Shown here piece by piece: positions 19,961 to 21,184 of a DNA stretch of 21,184 nucleotides. The notes beneath the pieces are model-generated. The model did no database searches. It had not been told where the DNA came from and was given only the letters and a program-made list of their open reading frames with translations. The translations under genes were made by a program, and so were the position numbers. Each line of letters starts with the position of its first letter. Within the stretch, counting starts at the first letter, position 1. The DNA is from Didymodactylos carnosus (Eukaryota; Rotifera; Eurotatoria; Philodinida; Philodinidae): NCBI GenBank assembly GCA_905250885.1, contig CAJNOQ010003159.1, forward strand, positions 1-21,184, read 5' to 3'.

Positions 19961-20458
19961 TTAAACGTTTGATTTTTCTTGTCGTGATTTAGCAATTTTT
20001 TGATCACGTTTATGTTTTTCGGCGTTTTGTTTTTGATATGCCGACCATGTACGTCCGGAGCCATTATAATGTTGAAGATGTATCCAGATATACATTGGAT
20101 ACAAGAATGGTACTGAGCAAAATAATGCCAGACTAATCAGTTTTTCCTTAACAAAGAAAATAGATACAAACAGCAGTGATGATACGTTCACAAAGTTCTT
20201 AATTTTTTCACTTACGCGACTGGCAAGTCCAATGCAAGGCGGACCGGTTACATAGATACCACCGTAATAATTTCGGCGGGGAACAATAATAGAATTAATT
20301 GGTTTTTGAACCACTTTCATTAGTGAAGAAGACATTTTTTTTGTCGTTTGTACAAAATCTATAGCAAATAAGTAATGGATTTCAAGTTTATGAGCCAAAA
20401 TTAAAAATATACGATTGCTGATTAACTTACTATGATCACGTTTTATCGTACTGAACAA
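19961..20458 (-). CDS. Small mitochondrial inner-membrane protein, cytochrome c oxidase subunit 8-like
   Basis: Three exons (20458-20431, 20358-20216 and 20146-19961) join in phase into 118 residues; starting at the in-frame ATG at 20335 gives 101. The N-terminus is basic and Ser-rich, as in a mitochondrial presequence (MSSSLMKVVQKP.., then VPRRNYYGG). After it come VTGPPCIGLASREKLISL, one hydrophobic span (LALFCSVPFLYPMYIWI) and HLQHYNG. This order (Gly-Pro-Pro, Glu-Lys before one membrane helix, Pro inside it, His/Asn-Leu-x-x-Tyr after it) fits COX8; COX7C is the main alternative. Unlike COX8 it has about 30 extra charged residues at the C-terminus (from WSAYQKQNAEKHKRDQ). Both introns (72 and 69 bp) are multiples of three with no in-frame stop, so the unspliced frame stays open; the splice sites (GTAAGT, TATAG and TTAAG) and family match favour splicing. 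Confidence 0.55.
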   Translation of the reverse strand: MFSTIKRDHSKLISNRIFLILAHKLEIHYLFAIDFVQTTKKMSSSLMKVVQKPINSIIVPRRNYYGGIYVTGPPCIGLASRVSEKIKNFVNVSSLLFVSIFFVKEKLISLALFCSVPFLYPMYIWIHLQHYNGSGRTWSAYQKQNAEKHKRDQKIAKSRQEKSNV

Positions 20459-21184
20459 TGCTCACTTGCGCGTCATTCTCATCGTACTTATAATTTCTGA
20501 GATTTAAATAAGTCAAATACAATTAGCATTGAAGTCGAAAGTCACTTAAATGAGTAACGAATTTAGGGTACGTGTAATTGCGAAGAAGAACAAAAGTCTA
20601 TCGTCCTCAGTAAACTTTGGCTCTGTAAGTTTTTTGTTTCCCGAATAACCCATATATCGTGAAAATATTTATTCTCTACATCTACTAGAGAAATATTCTG
20701 ATTCCAACAGAGACTTAATTAAATTGCCGCGTCTCGATAACGTTACGCTATAGGCTTTCTAAAAACTAGTCCAAAACATGCGTGTGTATGTTTCAGACTT
20801 TAACCTAGTTTCAAAGTTTGAAACTCGAAAGTAAACGAAGTAATACTAGTTGACTAGAAAAACACTACGAGGAAGAAGAGTTAAGGAAAAGATTTAATCT
20901 GTCCTATTAAAGAGTCTTCTATCAAATGCTTTCGAAAACTTTATCAATTTCTTAAAAAAAAGTTCGTTTATAAGCCGTATATCACACCAGAATCACCACA
21001 AACCGAACAAAGCTTTTCATTAGTCCATAATTGATATGAAGCTCAAGCACTAGTTTTTGGGTAATACTAAAACGCTGAATTTTTTTACTGAATGCTGAAT
21101 TGCTGAACGACGCTGATTGGCTGACTTCAAAACATGGATTTCTGCTGATAAATTCAGGATTATGATCGATACTGTGACATTTTT
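20459..21184. other. Terminal spacer with clustered GCTGA words
   Basis: 726 bp without a supportable gene. GCTGA occurs at 21074, 21094, 21102, 21112 and 21120, with related CTGA words around them, forming a loose short-period repeat. The remainder is AT-rich unique-looking DNA, presumably including the promoter of the minus-strand COX8-like gene. Confidence 0.45.

Noticed and set aside
1..21184. tRNA, rRNA or CRISPR-like arrays
   Set aside because: No cloverleaf, rRNA-like or regularly spaced direct repeats were found by reading either strand.

Overview
This is a eukaryotic nuclear window. It is AT-rich, its coding genes are cut by many short GT..AG introns (commonly 50-90 bp), and it carries animal-type genes: Golgi SNARE GOSR1, LYRM4/ISD11, mitochondrial L33, Pro-X carboxypeptidase and the pyruvate dehydrogenase phosphatase regulatory subunit PDPR. 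Compact genes, small introns, several AG acceptor-like sites directly upstream of start codons (as expected for spliced-leader trans-splicing) and many small non-autonomous DNA elements best fit a small invertebrate. A bdelloid rotifer is my leading guess from gene style, but the sequence does not prove it.

Layout. 144-1115 (+): GOSR1, with a single N and a one-base phase conflict at its exon 2/3 junction. 1116-2665: spacer with a 554-bp imperfect palindrome and, at its end, an inverted copy of the sequence that forms GOSR1 intron 2. 2666-5774 (+): an eight-exon gene for an unrecognised 455-aa acidic-tailed protein. 5992-6234 (+): single-exon MRPL33. 6516-8460 (+): three-exon LYRM4 with a small TIR element in intron 2. 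8461-10739: spacer containing a 923-bp mariner-like non-autonomous element. 10740-12459 (+): four-exon PRCP-like S28 serine peptidase. 12912-19478 (-): nineteen-exon PDPR, convergent with PRCP, with a 1.36-kb long-TIR element in intron 14 and a 181-bp hairpin element in intron 2. 19961-20458 (-): three-exon small mitochondrial membrane protein resembling cytochrome c oxidase subunit 8. 20459-21184: spacer.

Function. Several products are mitochondrial: MRPL33 (ribosome), LYRM4 (Fe-S cluster assembly), PDPR (control of pyruvate dehydrogenase) and the COX8-like protein. The unknown gene, MRPL33 and LYRM4 lie head-to-tail with 217-bp and 281-bp gaps and an AG site 0-3 bases before each ATG, so a trans-spliced operon is possible. 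No intact transposase was found; all mobile DNA seen here is non-autonomous and lies in introns or spacers. The most unusual observation is a perfect 102-bp inverted repeat. One copy covers GOSR1 intron 2 with both splice sites, which suggests an intron-making (introner-like) element, or else an assembly artefact at the neighbouring N.
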